Part shown: positions 35,549 through 43,272 of the stretch, in pieces
Layout of the letters: the number at the start of each line of letters is the position of its first letter
How positions within the stretch are numbered: the stretch's first letter is position 1
Assembly (NCBI RefSeq): GCF_049747295.1
Contig: NZ_JBMHJM010000001.1
Location: 5,270,001 to 5,334,000, forward strand
DNA length: 64,000 bases
Source of the DNA: Afipia sp049747295
GTDB lineage: Bacteria > Pseudomonadota > Alphaproteobacteria > Rhizobiales > Xanthobacteraceae
Direction of reading: 5' to 3'
Notes under the pieces: model-generated
The model's input: only the letters and a program-made list of their open reading frames with translations
Told to the model about the DNA's origin: nothing
Database searches by the model: none
Program-made: the position numbers and the translations under genes

Positions 35549-36193
35549 ATGGATGTATCAGGTCTCATCTCCGGTGCGGGTGGCTTTATTGCATCTGCAT
35601 TCGTCGTTGCCGGATATACGATGCGAACGATGATCCCGCTTCGCATCTTCGGGATCCTCACCAACGTCTTCCTGATCGCGTACTCACTTCCGCACCACCA
35701 CTACGCCATCATGGCGCTGCACCTCATTCTGCTGCCACTGAATATCTATCGGTTGCGCGAAATGCTGTTGCTGGTCCGCGAGGTCAAGAAGTCGGTGAAC
35801 AGCGATCTATCCATGGCCTGGCTGAAGCCATTCATGACCGAGCGGAAGTGCAGAACGGGAGAAGTTCTGTTCTACAAGCACGAAAAAGCAGAGGAGATGT
35901 TCTACATCGTCAACGGCCGTTTTCGCCTCGTGGAATCGGGGATCGAACTGCCGACCGGAGCCATCGTTGGCGAGCTTGGCATGCTCTCTCCCTCCAACAA
36001 GAGAACGCAGACCCTTGAATGCATCGAGGGCGGCCTGGTGTTGAGCGTGACTTACCAGAAAGTGGAAGAGCTTTACGTCCAGAACCCTGAATTCGGATTC
36101 TATTTCCTTCGCCTGGTCAGTGCGCGATTATTCCAGAACGTGGGTCGGCTTGAGGCTCAACTTGCAGAGAGCAGTGCGCAGGCATCGTCGTGA
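35549..36193 (+). CDS. membrane protein with cyclic-nucleotide-binding domain (Popeye-like layout)
   Basis: A 214-residue protein with three hydrophobic segments in the first 80 residues (GAGGFIASAFVVAGYTM, IFGILTNVFLIAYSL, YAIMALHLILLPLNIY) and a C-terminal CNB-like domain. That domain contains GEVLFYKHEKAEEMFYIVNGRFRLVE and GAIVGELGMLSPSNKRTQTLECIEGG, where Glu and Arg of the phosphate-binding cassette are kept. Membrane helices before a CNB domain recall Popeye-domain proteins, and bacterial relatives exist, but the match is by layout only. ATG 35549 chosen; an earlier TTG frame adds 24 residues. Its stop overlaps the next start by four bases (GTGA). Confidence 0.78.
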   Translation: MDVSGLISGAGGFIASAFVVAGYTMRTMIPLRIFGILTNVFLIAYSLPHHHYAIMALHLILLPLNIYRLREMLLLVREVKKSVNSDLSMAWLKPFMTERKCRTGEVLFYKHEKAEEMFYIVNGRFRLVESGIELPTGAIVGELGMLSPSNKRTQTLECIEGGLVLSVTYQKVEELYVQNPEFGFYFLRLVSARLFQNVGRLEAQLAESSAQASS

Positions 36194-37125
36194 AGGTCAG
36201 GGTCAAAGTTCCGCCATCTCCTTTCAGGCTGCTAAAAGAGCGCTATTTCGGCGAGGAGACGAGAAATCCGTGGGTGGCCCGGAATGCGCTGACGTCGTTG
36301 TCTGCGCGGCTGCCGGCGGATGTGGTCCCGATCGTGTCCCAGGCAGTCCATTCCTTGATTGAGTATCAGGATCCTGACTATGCGTTGCTCTATATCGAGC
36401 GTATCGAACGTTACATCGGACCAAGAGGGCCGCTGCTGCCGACGCTTGGAGAGCTTGCGAGTCTTTTATCGCAACGAATGCAGTTTGCAGATCCAATTCG
36501 GATCGCGCAGCTCAAGCTGACTGAGATAGGCGGTGCCTCAGCCAAGCCGGATCGCAACTCATCCATACAGGTTGAGAGATTTCGCTGGGACGAAATCATT
36601 CAAATGCTCCCTTCGGTCGCGGCAGCGAAAGCGCAGAATGTCTTTGCACGCTTGCGGTTGGCACGTTTGTCCAACAGAACCGTAACGTTGCGTTTCCGTG
36701 GGACCGGCTATTTTTCCCTTCTTCGATTGCGCGGGCTTACCGCGCTGCGGATCAGCCGACCTTTTTCGCAGCGTTTCAAGGCTGAACGGACATGGGTGGA
36801 GCGCTGGCTCCATATGGTCGATCGTACATTGGTGAAACAACCGGCCGCGGCAGCCGAAGTCGTCAAAACCGCCATGCTCGTCAGGGGCCATGGAGACCAG
36901 TATCAACATAGCCTGTCCAAATGGAACGTTATTATCGACAGTCTCGTGAAGCCCACCTGCGATGACACATTGCCACTGCAAAACTTGTCAGATGCGGTAA
37001 GGGACGCACGTCAGGCCGCAATGGAAGAGGCGGGAAATAGCCGCCTTTTACATGTCATCGAGCATATCAGGGCGGAGGCGAGGCGAGGGAGCGGCGCAGA
37101 TACAGGCTCCGGCTTCGGAAGTTGA
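36190..37125 (+). CDS. stand-alone DUF6537-like protein
   Basis: A 311-residue soluble protein resembling the C-terminal domain (DUF6537) of large indolepyruvate:ferredoxin oxidoreductases. Visible shared features: LIEYQDPDYALLYIERIERY near residue 55, LASLLSQRMQFADPIRIAQLKL near 90, a FRGTGYFSLLRLRGLTALRISRPFSQRF segment near 175 and LVRGHGDQYQHSLSKWNVII near 240. No thiamine, ferredoxin or other oxidoreductase part is present here or nearby. Translation starts at GTG overlapping the membrane CNB gene, implying coupled expression and perhaps a complex. The last 15 residues are a Gly/Ser-rich tail. The family call is from memory and should be tested. Confidence 0.62.
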   Translation: MKVRVKVPPSPFRLLKERYFGEETRNPWVARNALTSLSARLPADVVPIVSQAVHSLIEYQDPDYALLYIERIERYIGPRGPLLPTLGELASLLSQRMQFADPIRIAQLKLTEIGGASAKPDRNSSIQVERFRWDEIIQMLPSVAAAKAQNVFARLRLARLSNRTVTLRFRGTGYFSLLRLRGLTALRISRPFSQRFKAERTWVERWLHMVDRTLVKQPAAAAEVVKTAMLVRGHGDQYQHSLSKWNVIIDSLVKPTCDDTLPLQNLSDAVRDARQAAMEEAGNSRLLHVIEHIRAEARRGSGADTGSGFGS

Positions 37126-37255
37126 GCCGCGGAATGCGTAACGACATTACTTCCAATGTAACGCTCCTCAGATGGCCTATATTCCATAATTGCTCTAGAG
37201 TTCGCCGCGGCTTGGGACAGAGTCGCGACGCTGCGGTGTGGTGGAGATCAATAAA

Positions 37256-37741
37256 ATGATGCGATTTTTTGGATTAGTTTCTGCTTTGACGCTCGTTCTT
37301 CTGGGAAGCATGGCTGCCGCGAGTGCCGCCGACGACATCAAGCTGAGCAACAATCAGCGCATTTCCTGCGGGCGCGGCCTCACGGCTGGTAAACTGCAGA
37401 ACATCAACTGCAAGTCCTACGCCTATATCTTCAATTCCCGTACCTCGGAATTCTACCGTTGCCAGCTCAACGTCGCGGTGACGCGTGACAACAAGGAGGT
37501 TTTGAAGGTCGATACCGACGGCGGATGCACGCTCAAAGCCCGGATCTTCGCCGAGGATTCATCCTACGCGTTCGACGCCACCGAAACAGAGCCACCGAAC
37601 ACCAATGCCTTCTTCGGTTCGGGAGGAACGGCCATCTGGGTGAGCGACACAACCACACTGAAGGCGAGAGGGTGCATGATCATCAACGTCGGAATAGCTC
37701 CGGACGTCTTGAAGTGTGTCGATATGACGTTTGGAAAGTAG
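37256..37741 (+). CDS. secreted protein, unknown function
   Basis: A 161-residue protein with a clear signal peptide (residues 2-25, LVSALTLVLLGSMAAASAA). The mature domain is beta-rich with six cysteines, including CGRGL, INCKSYAY, RCQLNV, GGCTLKA, RGCMII and LKCVDM. The even cysteine count suggests three periplasmic disulfides. GGAGAT precedes the ATG at 37256. No family recognised. It follows the DUF6537 gene by 130 bases. Confidence 0.7.
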   Translation: MMRFFGLVSALTLVLLGSMAAASAADDIKLSNNQRISCGRGLTAGKLQNINCKSYAYIFNSRTSEFYRCQLNVAVTRDNKEVLKVDTDGGCTLKARIFAEDSSYAFDATETEPPNTNAFFGSGGTAIWVSDTTTLKARGCMIINVGIAPDVLKCVDMTFGK

Positions 37742-37777
37742 CCCCTCGCAAGGTCGGGGAGGAGAACTAAGGCGGGT

Positions 37778-37945
37778 TCAGTTCTGCTTCAACACAAGTA
37801 TGACGACCAACACCGCTAGCCCGAGTACGACCGCGATACCGATCGCCCATGTCGTGACCCGAACGCTGCTGGCCAATTCGCGAGAAGCCTCGTTCCTGGC
37901 GATCTTCAGGTCCCGCGTCTTGTCGTCGTGCTCATGATCAGTCAC
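37778..37945 (-). CDS. small tail-anchored membrane protein
   Basis: A 55-residue protein with a charged N-terminal half (DHEHDDKTRDLKIARNEA) and a C-terminal hydrophobic segment (TTWAIGIAVVLGLAVLVVILVL). A strong AGGAG precedes the GTG start. It overlaps the upstream 46-residue gene by eight bases, so the pair is coupled. No named family recognised. Confidence 0.6.
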   Translation of the reverse strand: MTDHEHDDKTRDLKIARNEASRELASSVRVTTWAIGIAVVLGLAVLVVILVLKQN

Positions 37946-38078
37946 GGTTTCTCCTGACCTTGACCATATCAACCCATCTGTCGGCGATCGCGATTGCCCA
38001 AACCAGCAGCGCGCCCAAGGCAACGATCAACCCGCAAAGCATAAACGAAAGATCTGCCGCACTCATCAACGGATCCAT
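37938..38078 (-). CDS. 46-residue single-pass membrane peptide
   Basis: A short frame with GGAGAG 6 bases before the ATG. It encodes one long hydrophobic segment (FMLCGLIVALGALLVWAIAI) followed by a basic tail KVRRNRD. Overlap with the next small membrane gene supports a real two-gene unit of unknown function. Confidence 0.55.
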   Translation of the reverse strand: MDPLMSAADLSFMLCGLIVALGALLVWAIAIADRWVDMVKVRRNRD

Positions 38079-38251
38079 CGGAAACTCTCCTTCGAGGCCG
38101 CCCGCCTGCCGTTCACAAGATAGTCATTTCACCGAATAATGGCAGAGGCGCGCGAAAAACCCGGAATAATTGTTCGCTCTCCGGGTTTTGATCAAACACT
38201 TGCAAGCGCAGCTATAGTCTCATCACTCAGCTCATTTGAATCGAGGTCATT

Positions 38252-38527
38252 ATGCGGAACGTAACTTTGGCTCTCCTGACACTGGCCGGGCTGCTGGCCT
38301 TCAATCAGGAAAAGGCGCACGCGGAGAAAGACTATCCGTATTGCATGAGTCACGTGATGGGCTGGGGCACCGGTATGGTCGAAGAATGTATGTATTCGAC
38401 CATGGAGCAGTGCCGCGCGGCCGCAACTGGTTTGAACGGAATGTGCGACCCCAACTGGCGGCTTCAGTATAGAAGCGGCAATCCGGAGGCGCCGGTGAAG
38501 CACCCGCGGTCCCGCCGCCAAAGCTGA
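38252..38527 (+). CDS. DUF3551-type small secreted protein
   Basis: A 91-residue protein with a signal peptide ending near KAHAEKDYPYC. The mature part has the DUF3551 pattern: YPYCMSH, EECMYSTMEQCRAAATGLNGMCDPN, with four cysteines. This family is abundant in Bradyrhizobium relatives and its function is unknown. The C-terminus is basic (KHPRSRRQS). Confidence 0.85.
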   Translation: MRNVTLALLTLAGLLAFNQEKAHAEKDYPYCMSHVMGWGTGMVEECMYSTMEQCRAAATGLNGMCDPNWRLQYRSGNPEAPVKHPRSRRQS

Positions 38528-38629
38528 GCAATCCGGGCTTGCGGCCGCCAGGGCCAAAGCGGGGCAAACGAACCCGAGTTACTATCTTGAGAGGTGTGCC
38601 GCGGCTGGTAGCGACCGCAGGCGCACCTG

Positions 38630-38728
38630 CTATTCGTCTGTCCAGCCGAGAAGCTGCCTGACCAGCAGCGGACCAGCGACCAGCAGCAGAAGAACGATTG
38701 CAATGATGTCGAGCGCAGTGCTTTCCAT
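38630..38728 (-). CDS. 32-residue membrane peptide (possible)
   Basis: A very short frame encoding one hydrophobic segment (ALDIIAIVLLLLVAGPLL) ended by WTDE. The ribosome site is weak, so the evidence is the clean membrane-helix composition and its neat fit between genes. Confidence 0.35.
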   Translation of the reverse strand: MESTALDIIAIVLLLLVAGPLLVRQLLGWTDE

Positions 38729-38750
38729 TGTGCGCGACCGTTAATTTGTC

Positions 38751-39017
38751 TCAGGTCCGCGTGAGGAATTCGACGCCGATGATCGCGCCTTTGCGCCAAA
38801 CCACCCGGCACCGGGTGGTCTTCCTGACGTCCTTGGAAAGCGCAAGATCGAGCTTGCTTGCAGTCAAACCGGAGTCAGAGAGCTGAAGGCGCGCTCCGCC
38901 GGCGGACAGATCGAGGATGGTGCAGTTTCGCTTCGCGAAGCCCCCATCGAGCGTGACCCACGCGTCGTGTTGCGTCCTGTGACGAGCTTTTCGGCTTTCT
39001 CGTTTGAAAACAGCCAT
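38751..39017 (-). CDS. PilZ-domain protein
   Basis: An 88-residue protein that is almost entirely one PilZ domain. It begins with basic residues (KRESRKARHRTQH), where the RxxxR c-di-GMP motif is present only in modified form, then DLSAGGARLQLSD, matching the D/NxSxxG motif. CRVVWRKGAIIGVEFL closes the barrel. GGAGG lies 6 bases before the ATG at 39017. It may bind c-di-GMP, although such short alphaproteobacterial PilZ proteins often have degraded sites. Confidence 0.85.
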   Translation of the reverse strand: MAVFKRESRKARHRTQHDAWVTLDGGFAKRNCTILDLSAGGARLQLSDSGLTASKLDLALSKDVRKTTRCRVVWRKGAIIGVEFLTRT

Positions 39018-39308
39018 GAGGTGCCTCCGTTTCTGATGCACCTCTATAGCCGCCAGAACTTTCGGAAAATTTGAATCAAAGCTCCAGACAAAGGGGCTTG
39101 TTGCAACGAACAATTAACCAAGGGCGATCGAGGGCGGATCTAAGGCTCTCTGATCGCAGGGCGATTTATCCGCGCTCAAATTGCAGGGGAGTTCGCCGCC
39201 GGAGCGCCGGCCTTCCTGCCAGCATCCGCGTGCAACCAACACTCACAGAACGAAAGTGGCAAACCTTCCGCTTGAGAGAGTGGCGAACTCATTGATTTCA
39301 TTGAGGTT

Positions 39309-39398
39309 TGGCGGAAGGGGTGGGATTCGAACCCACGGTACCCTTGCGAGCACGCCGGTTTTCAAGACCGGTTCCTTAAACCACTCGGACACCCTTCC
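39309..39398 (-). tRNA. tRNA-Ser (anticodon UGA)
   Basis: The minus strand folds into a long-variable-arm tRNA: acceptor stem GGAAGGG paired with CCCUUCC, discriminator G and encoded CCA, T-loop GGUUCGAAUCC-type, and anticodon loop CUUGAAA giving UGA, which reads UCA/UCG serine codons. The 90-base length fits tRNA-Ser. Confidence 0.95.
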
Positions 39399-39807
39399 AA
39401 GTCGTTGGATTGTATAGCTAAACCCTAAAGAAGGGGGAGGCGGCCCCGTGCCGTCATCTTTGCTAGCCAACTTCCGACGTGCTTCTTTATTGCAGCACGT
39501 GGAGCTTCGTCAACGCGCCAACGTTTTCGTGCACAGACGGTCTGAAGGCGGATGGCTCGAACGGTTGCGCTATGACCCACACGCGGTCGGCCCGGCCGGG
39601 CGGTGTGGGTAGGGGGATGTCGCCCAACCGGGCCTCGCCGCTATGACCTCGAAGCGGCACAGGACAAATTCTGCCCAAGTTGTCCGTTCCATCATTCAAT
39701 GGAATTAAAGGACTTTGGGATGAAAGGACTTTACGGATAGGTGAGCCCGCTGCCGACGTTCATCGCCGCGTGAAGATGGCGAGCCACAACCGCGTCGCGG
39801 CTAACGC
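39399..39807. other. intergenic with a GC-rich hairpin
   Basis: About 400 bases without a supported gene. A stem ACCCACAC/GTGTGGGT (39575-39610) encloses a smaller CCCGGCCGGG palindrome. No T-run follows in either direction. A 70-residue minus-strand frame exists but lacks family-like features. Confidence 0.4.
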
Positions 39808-40047
39808 TTATTCATTCGCGCGTTCCTTCGTGCGGTCCTTGGCTCTCTGCTCGAGCATCCGGAGTGCTGCTGCAGCTTCATTGGCTGCCGCTTGAAGATC
39901 GCTCGCCGATACGATCTTGAGCCCTGCAATATCCAATGCTTCCAGGATGGATTTTGCGGCCTCTAGTCCCATCACCCGGCCTTCATCTTCCGTGACGGGT
40001 TCAACGGCCGGAAGATGAGCAATAATGACCTTGGCAGTCTCGTTCAT
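39808..40047 (-). CDS. small alanine-rich helical protein
   Basis: A 79-residue protein, with EPVTEDEGRVMGLEAAKSILEALDIAGLKIV, then a predicted coiled-coil (DLQAAANEAAAALRMLEQRAKDRTKER). No membrane segment. The internal ATG at 40047 is preferred to an upstream frame start. No family recognised. Confidence 0.5.
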   Translation of the reverse strand: MNETAKVIIAHLPAVEPVTEDEGRVMGLEAAKSILEALDIAGLKIVSASDLQAAANEAAAALRMLEQRAKDRTKERANE

Positions 40048-40157
40048 CGACGTGCCCCGCATTATCAGTTGGTCACAATAAAATTGGGCGCCTCAGCGCA
40101 TGACGAAAATATTGAAATCAGAAATCGCAGCATGCAGTTGGTCGGGGCGGTTCGTGT

Positions 40158-40382
40158 TTAGCTTAAGAGCAGGAGCGCGCCGCCCAGCGCCATAAGCATA
40201 AGACCCAACCAATTCTCTTTCGCGTAAAAACCCGCCGCCGGCTTAGGAGGCTCCAACGTCGGCTCTCGCACCGCCGTAGACGTGTGCCTGGCGTCGCTCA
40301 GGCGGCCACGCCAAATCGGCAGAGCCACCATCAAGAGAAGACCCCCAAACACCAGCAGCGCGCCGAGCAAGGTGAGTCCCAT
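40158..40382 (-). CDS. small two-pass membrane protein
   Basis: A 74-residue protein with hydrophobic segments at both ends (LTLLGALLVFGGLLLMVAL and WLGLMLMALGGALLLLS) joined by a polar loop. It is the hairpin layout of many small alphaproteobacterial inner-membrane proteins. Function unknown. The 337 bases upstream (40383-40719) hold no other supported gene and include the rlpA promoter. Confidence 0.6.
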   Translation of the reverse strand: MGLTLLGALLVFGGLLLMVALPIWRGRLSDARHTSTAVREPTLEPPKPAAGFYAKENWLGLMLMALGGALLLLS

Positions 40383-40719
40383 TCAGTCCTCCGCACGACG
40401 AACAACACCGTCTAAGCACGAGAAGATCGAAATGTTCCATGAGGTCCAGTTGATTGATGACCGCGGCTTTTTGATTTGCCTTGCCAGATGTCCTGTCTAA
40501 ACTTCGGATATGACTTGTTTTTTGGCCGGCCGCTTTCGCATGCACAGGGGTAAACATCGGCCGACAGATATCCCCAAAATCAACCCTTGGTTTACTACGT
40601 CTGGCGGCGCGCCATTTCCTAAGGCCGCGCGATAGGTTAGTTCTTAGCGTAGGAAGAAGTGATCTCTTAGCCTTAGCGTCGCGGTAGGCGGGCGGGCTTT
40701 GGGATGTTATTGGTGTTTT

Positions 40720-41658
40720 ATGGGGAAGAGTGCCAACGGGTCGGGCAAAGGTGTCGCGCGCGCCGTGACGGCTGGCGTGGTGTGTCTGTTCGTCGCGAAC
40801 TGCGCATCCTCCAACAAGTTTGCCAGCCGCGTCGATCCGAAATACGGCGTCTCATCCAGTCCCAGAGTGGTGGAATTCGGCGAGCCCGTTCCCAAGGGGG
40901 GCGGCACGTATCGCGTCGGAAAACCTTACGTTGTTGCCGGGCGAACCTATGTCCCGGAAGAAAACGCCCACTATCGCGCCGAAGGGCTTGCATCCTGGTA
41001 CGGGGATGACTTCCACGGTCGCCTGACCGCCAACGGTGAAGTGTTCGACATGACGTCGCTGACGGCCGCACATCCGACCATGCCGCTTCCGAGCTATGCG
41101 CGCGTCACCAACCTTGCCAACGGCAAGTCCGTCATCGTTCGCGTCAATGACCGCGGTCCGTATCACGGCAACCGCATCATCGATGTCTCGAATACCGCGG
41201 CCCGGTTGCTCGAATTCCGCAACAACGGCATCGGGCGCGTGCGGGTCGAATATGTGGGACGGGCACCTCTCGAAGGGTCCGATGACCGTCAATTGATGGC
41301 GACGCTTCGGACGGGCGAACCGGCACCCGCACCATCCAATGTCAGAATTGCGTCCGCGCGTCCGTTCATTCCGGAAGCCGTATCGACGACCCGTGGCGTC
41401 GCCGCGGGCGATGTCCCGATGCCGCAGGGACGCCCTTACAGCCTCGGCCACACCGCGGAGGACGCCACTGCATCCAATCGCATGTCGGAAGTGTCGGCAT
41501 CGGCGCGTGTCCGGGATCGGCGCTACAGCCAAACGATGGCATCAGCGACCAGCGAAGACGCCGTTGACGCGGCACCATCGGTCAAGCCGGTTGCCGCCTT
41601 TGCACCGGTCGCTCGTGACGGAAGCGCGAGCCTGATGTCCGCCCGGGGCCTCTACTAA
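40720..41658 (+). CDS. rlpA: RlpA-like septal ring lytic transglycosylase lipoprotein
   Basis: A 312-residue lipoprotein: signal segment ARAVTAGVVCLFVANCASS with lipobox VANC near residue 26. The double-psi beta-barrel RlpA domain (about 85-185) contains GLASWYGDDFHGRLTANGE and VIVRVNDRGPYHGNRIIDVS, including the catalytic His and Asp. In Pseudomonas, RlpA cleaves denuded peptidoglycan strands at division sites. A long disordered Ala/Arg-rich tail replaces the usual C-terminal SPOR domain. Start ATG 40720 rather than the upstream TTG. It precedes the carboxypeptidase gene dacC by two intervening genes; in many Bradyrhizobium relatives the two are adjacent. Confidence 0.88.
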   Translation: MGKSANGSGKGVARAVTAGVVCLFVANCASSNKFASRVDPKYGVSSSPRVVEFGEPVPKGGGTYRVGKPYVVAGRTYVPEENAHYRAEGLASWYGDDFHGRLTANGEVFDMTSLTAAHPTMPLPSYARVTNLANGKSVIVRVNDRGPYHGNRIIDVSNTAARLLEFRNNGIGRVRVEYVGRAPLEGSDDRQLMATLRTGEPAPAPSNVRIASARPFIPEAVSTTRGVAAGDVPMPQGRPYSLGHTAEDATASNRMSEVSASARVRDRRYSQTMASATSEDAVDAAPSVKPVAAFAPVARDGSASLMSARGLY

Positions 41659-41805
41659 CTGATCGAACCGGCACTGACGTTTCTCAGCTCCTTGTCAGAG
41701 ACTCCCGCAACGCTTCGAATCGCAATCATCCAGTGATCGAAAGCCGAGGCACTTTCTGACTCCGCGGCGATCGCGAAGCTCACATTGAACGAAGGATCTG
41801 CTGCG

Positions 41806-42177
41806 ATGTCGCTGCTGACCTGGGGTGACAAGCAGGTGCTGACACTCGACCCGGAGGGGCCGGAGATCGACAACCCGCAACATGCAACTGACCTTATCGG
41901 TGAGGCGGCGTTTTTCGGCGCCGCGATGATCGCCGTGCCGGTCTCCCGCCTCGGATCTGCATTCTTCCAGCTCCGCACCGGTCTGGCCGGCGAGATCGTT
42001 CAGAAGGCAGTCAATTACCGGCTGCAGCTCGCAGTAATTGGCGACATCTCGGAGCACCTCGCGGCCAGCAACGCATTTCGCGACTGGGTGCGAGAGGCGA
42101 ATGGCGGCCGAGATATCTGGTTTGAGCCGAGCATGGACAGCCTGGCGGCACGGTTGCACCACCACGTTGAAACCTGA
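41806..42177 (+). CDS. DUF4180 protein
   Basis: A 123-residue soluble protein of the DUF4180 family: DPEGPEIDNPQHATDLIGEA, then IAVPVSRLGSAFFQLRTGLAGEIVQKAVNYRLQLAVIGDISEH. It closely follows the family's usual length and order. Function is unknown; STAS-like folds have been suggested for similar small proteins. GAAGGA precedes ATG 41806. It is inserted between rlpA and dacC and probably monocistronic. Confidence 0.82.
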   Translation: MSLLTWGDKQVLTLDPEGPEIDNPQHATDLIGEAAFFGAAMIAVPVSRLGSAFFQLRTGLAGEIVQKAVNYRLQLAVIGDISEHLAASNAFRDWVREANGGRDIWFEPSMDSLAARLHHHVET

Positions 42178-42217
42178 CAGAGGTTCGCCTCATTCATCCA
42201 GGCGATGAGCTTGCCGT

Positions 42218-43153
42218 TCAGTTTGAGACTTCCTTCAAGAAGTCGATCAGCGCGGAGTTCACTTCGGCCGGGCGCTCCTGCTGGATCCAGTGACCAGCCC
42301 CGTCGATGATGAGTTTGCGCTTCAGGTTCGGCAGCACACGCTCCATTTCACTGACGCGCTTGCCACCGATAATGCCGGTGATGACGGCATCCTTGGCGCC
42401 GGCGATAAAGATCGAAGGCTGCTCAATCTTCGCGTCCTGCCAGGGCGCCGTCAGGTCCCAATTCCGATCGAGATTGCGATACCAGTTCAGGCCGCCGCGA
42501 AAGCCAGAGCGCGTGTAGTTTTCGACCACATGGGCCTGATCTTCCGGCGTGAGCCATCTGGCCAATTTGCGTTCGATCGTCGTGTCACCGAGAAAGCCGA
42601 AGCCTTCCTTCAGGAAGAGGGTATCAACGCCGTAGGCAATGGCGCGCATGCTATAGTCGACGTCGCGCTCGAACTCTTTCTCCGCGACGCCCGGTGTCTG
42701 GAAATACTGCCAATAAAAGTTGGTGATGCCGTTCTTGGCGAGCGCCTCCATCGGACGTTCACGTCCCCGGAATGGAGGCGGAACGCTGAGGCCACCCACG
42801 GCCTTGAAGATATCGGGCCTGAACAAAGCCGCGTGCCAAGCCACCGGAGCACCCCAGTCGTGACCGATGATGATGGCCTTGCTCTCGCCGAGAGCGGCGA
42901 CCAACGCCACCATGTCGCCGACCAGGTGGAAAATCGAATAGGCCTCGACATCCTGCGGTGCGGACGTTCGCCCGAACCCGCGCATGTCGGGGGCAACAAC
43001 GCGGAAACCCTCAGCGGCGAGGGCAGGGAGTTGATGTCGCCATGAATGGGATAGTTCCGGCCAGCCATGGCAGAGCAACACCAGCGGACCGGAGCCCTGC
43101 TCGGTGACGAACATGTCAATACCGTTGGCCGAGATCATCCTCGATGTGGACAT
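42218..43153 (-). CDS. alpha/beta hydrolase, epoxide-hydrolase-like
   Basis: A 311-residue alpha/beta-hydrolase-fold enzyme. The oxyanion motif is HGWPELSHSWRHQ near residue 29, nucleophile GHDWGAPVAWHAA with Asp near 98, and the closing His in GAGHWIQQERP near 290. Asp as nucleophile and the HGxP motif are the marks of epoxide hydrolases and haloalkane dehalogenases; two cap tyrosines are plausible in NFYWQYF and NWYRN. It has no signal peptide. Convergent with DUF4180 and divergent from dacC. Confidence 0.88.
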   Translation of the reverse strand: MSTSRMISANGIDMFVTEQGSGPLVLLCHGWPELSHSWRHQLPALAAEGFRVVAPDMRGFGRTSAPQDVEAYSIFHLVGDMVALVAALGESKAIIIGHDWGAPVAWHAALFRPDIFKAVGGLSVPPPFRGRERPMEALAKNGITNFYWQYFQTPGVAEKEFERDVDYSMRAIAYGVDTLFLKEGFGFLGDTTIERKLARWLTPEDQAHVVENYTRSGFRGGLNWYRNLDRNWDLTAPWQDAKIEQPSIFIAGAKDAVITGIIGGKRVSEMERVLPNLKRKLIIDGAGHWIQQERPAEVNSALIDFLKEVSN

Positions 43154-43272
43154 CTAGTCTCCGTCGCGTTGAACTGGATTGGAACGTCAGAAAAGGCCCG
43201 CGGGATAGCCGAAAACACCGCGTTGTTTGCCATTATGCCAACTGTTACAACGCCGTCCTTAGGAATCGACGC

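Noticed and set aside
39309..39398. tRNA-Ser as the attachment site of an island
   Set aside because: No integrase lies beside it and no partial tRNA copy was seen elsewhere in the window; flanking genes look chromosomal.
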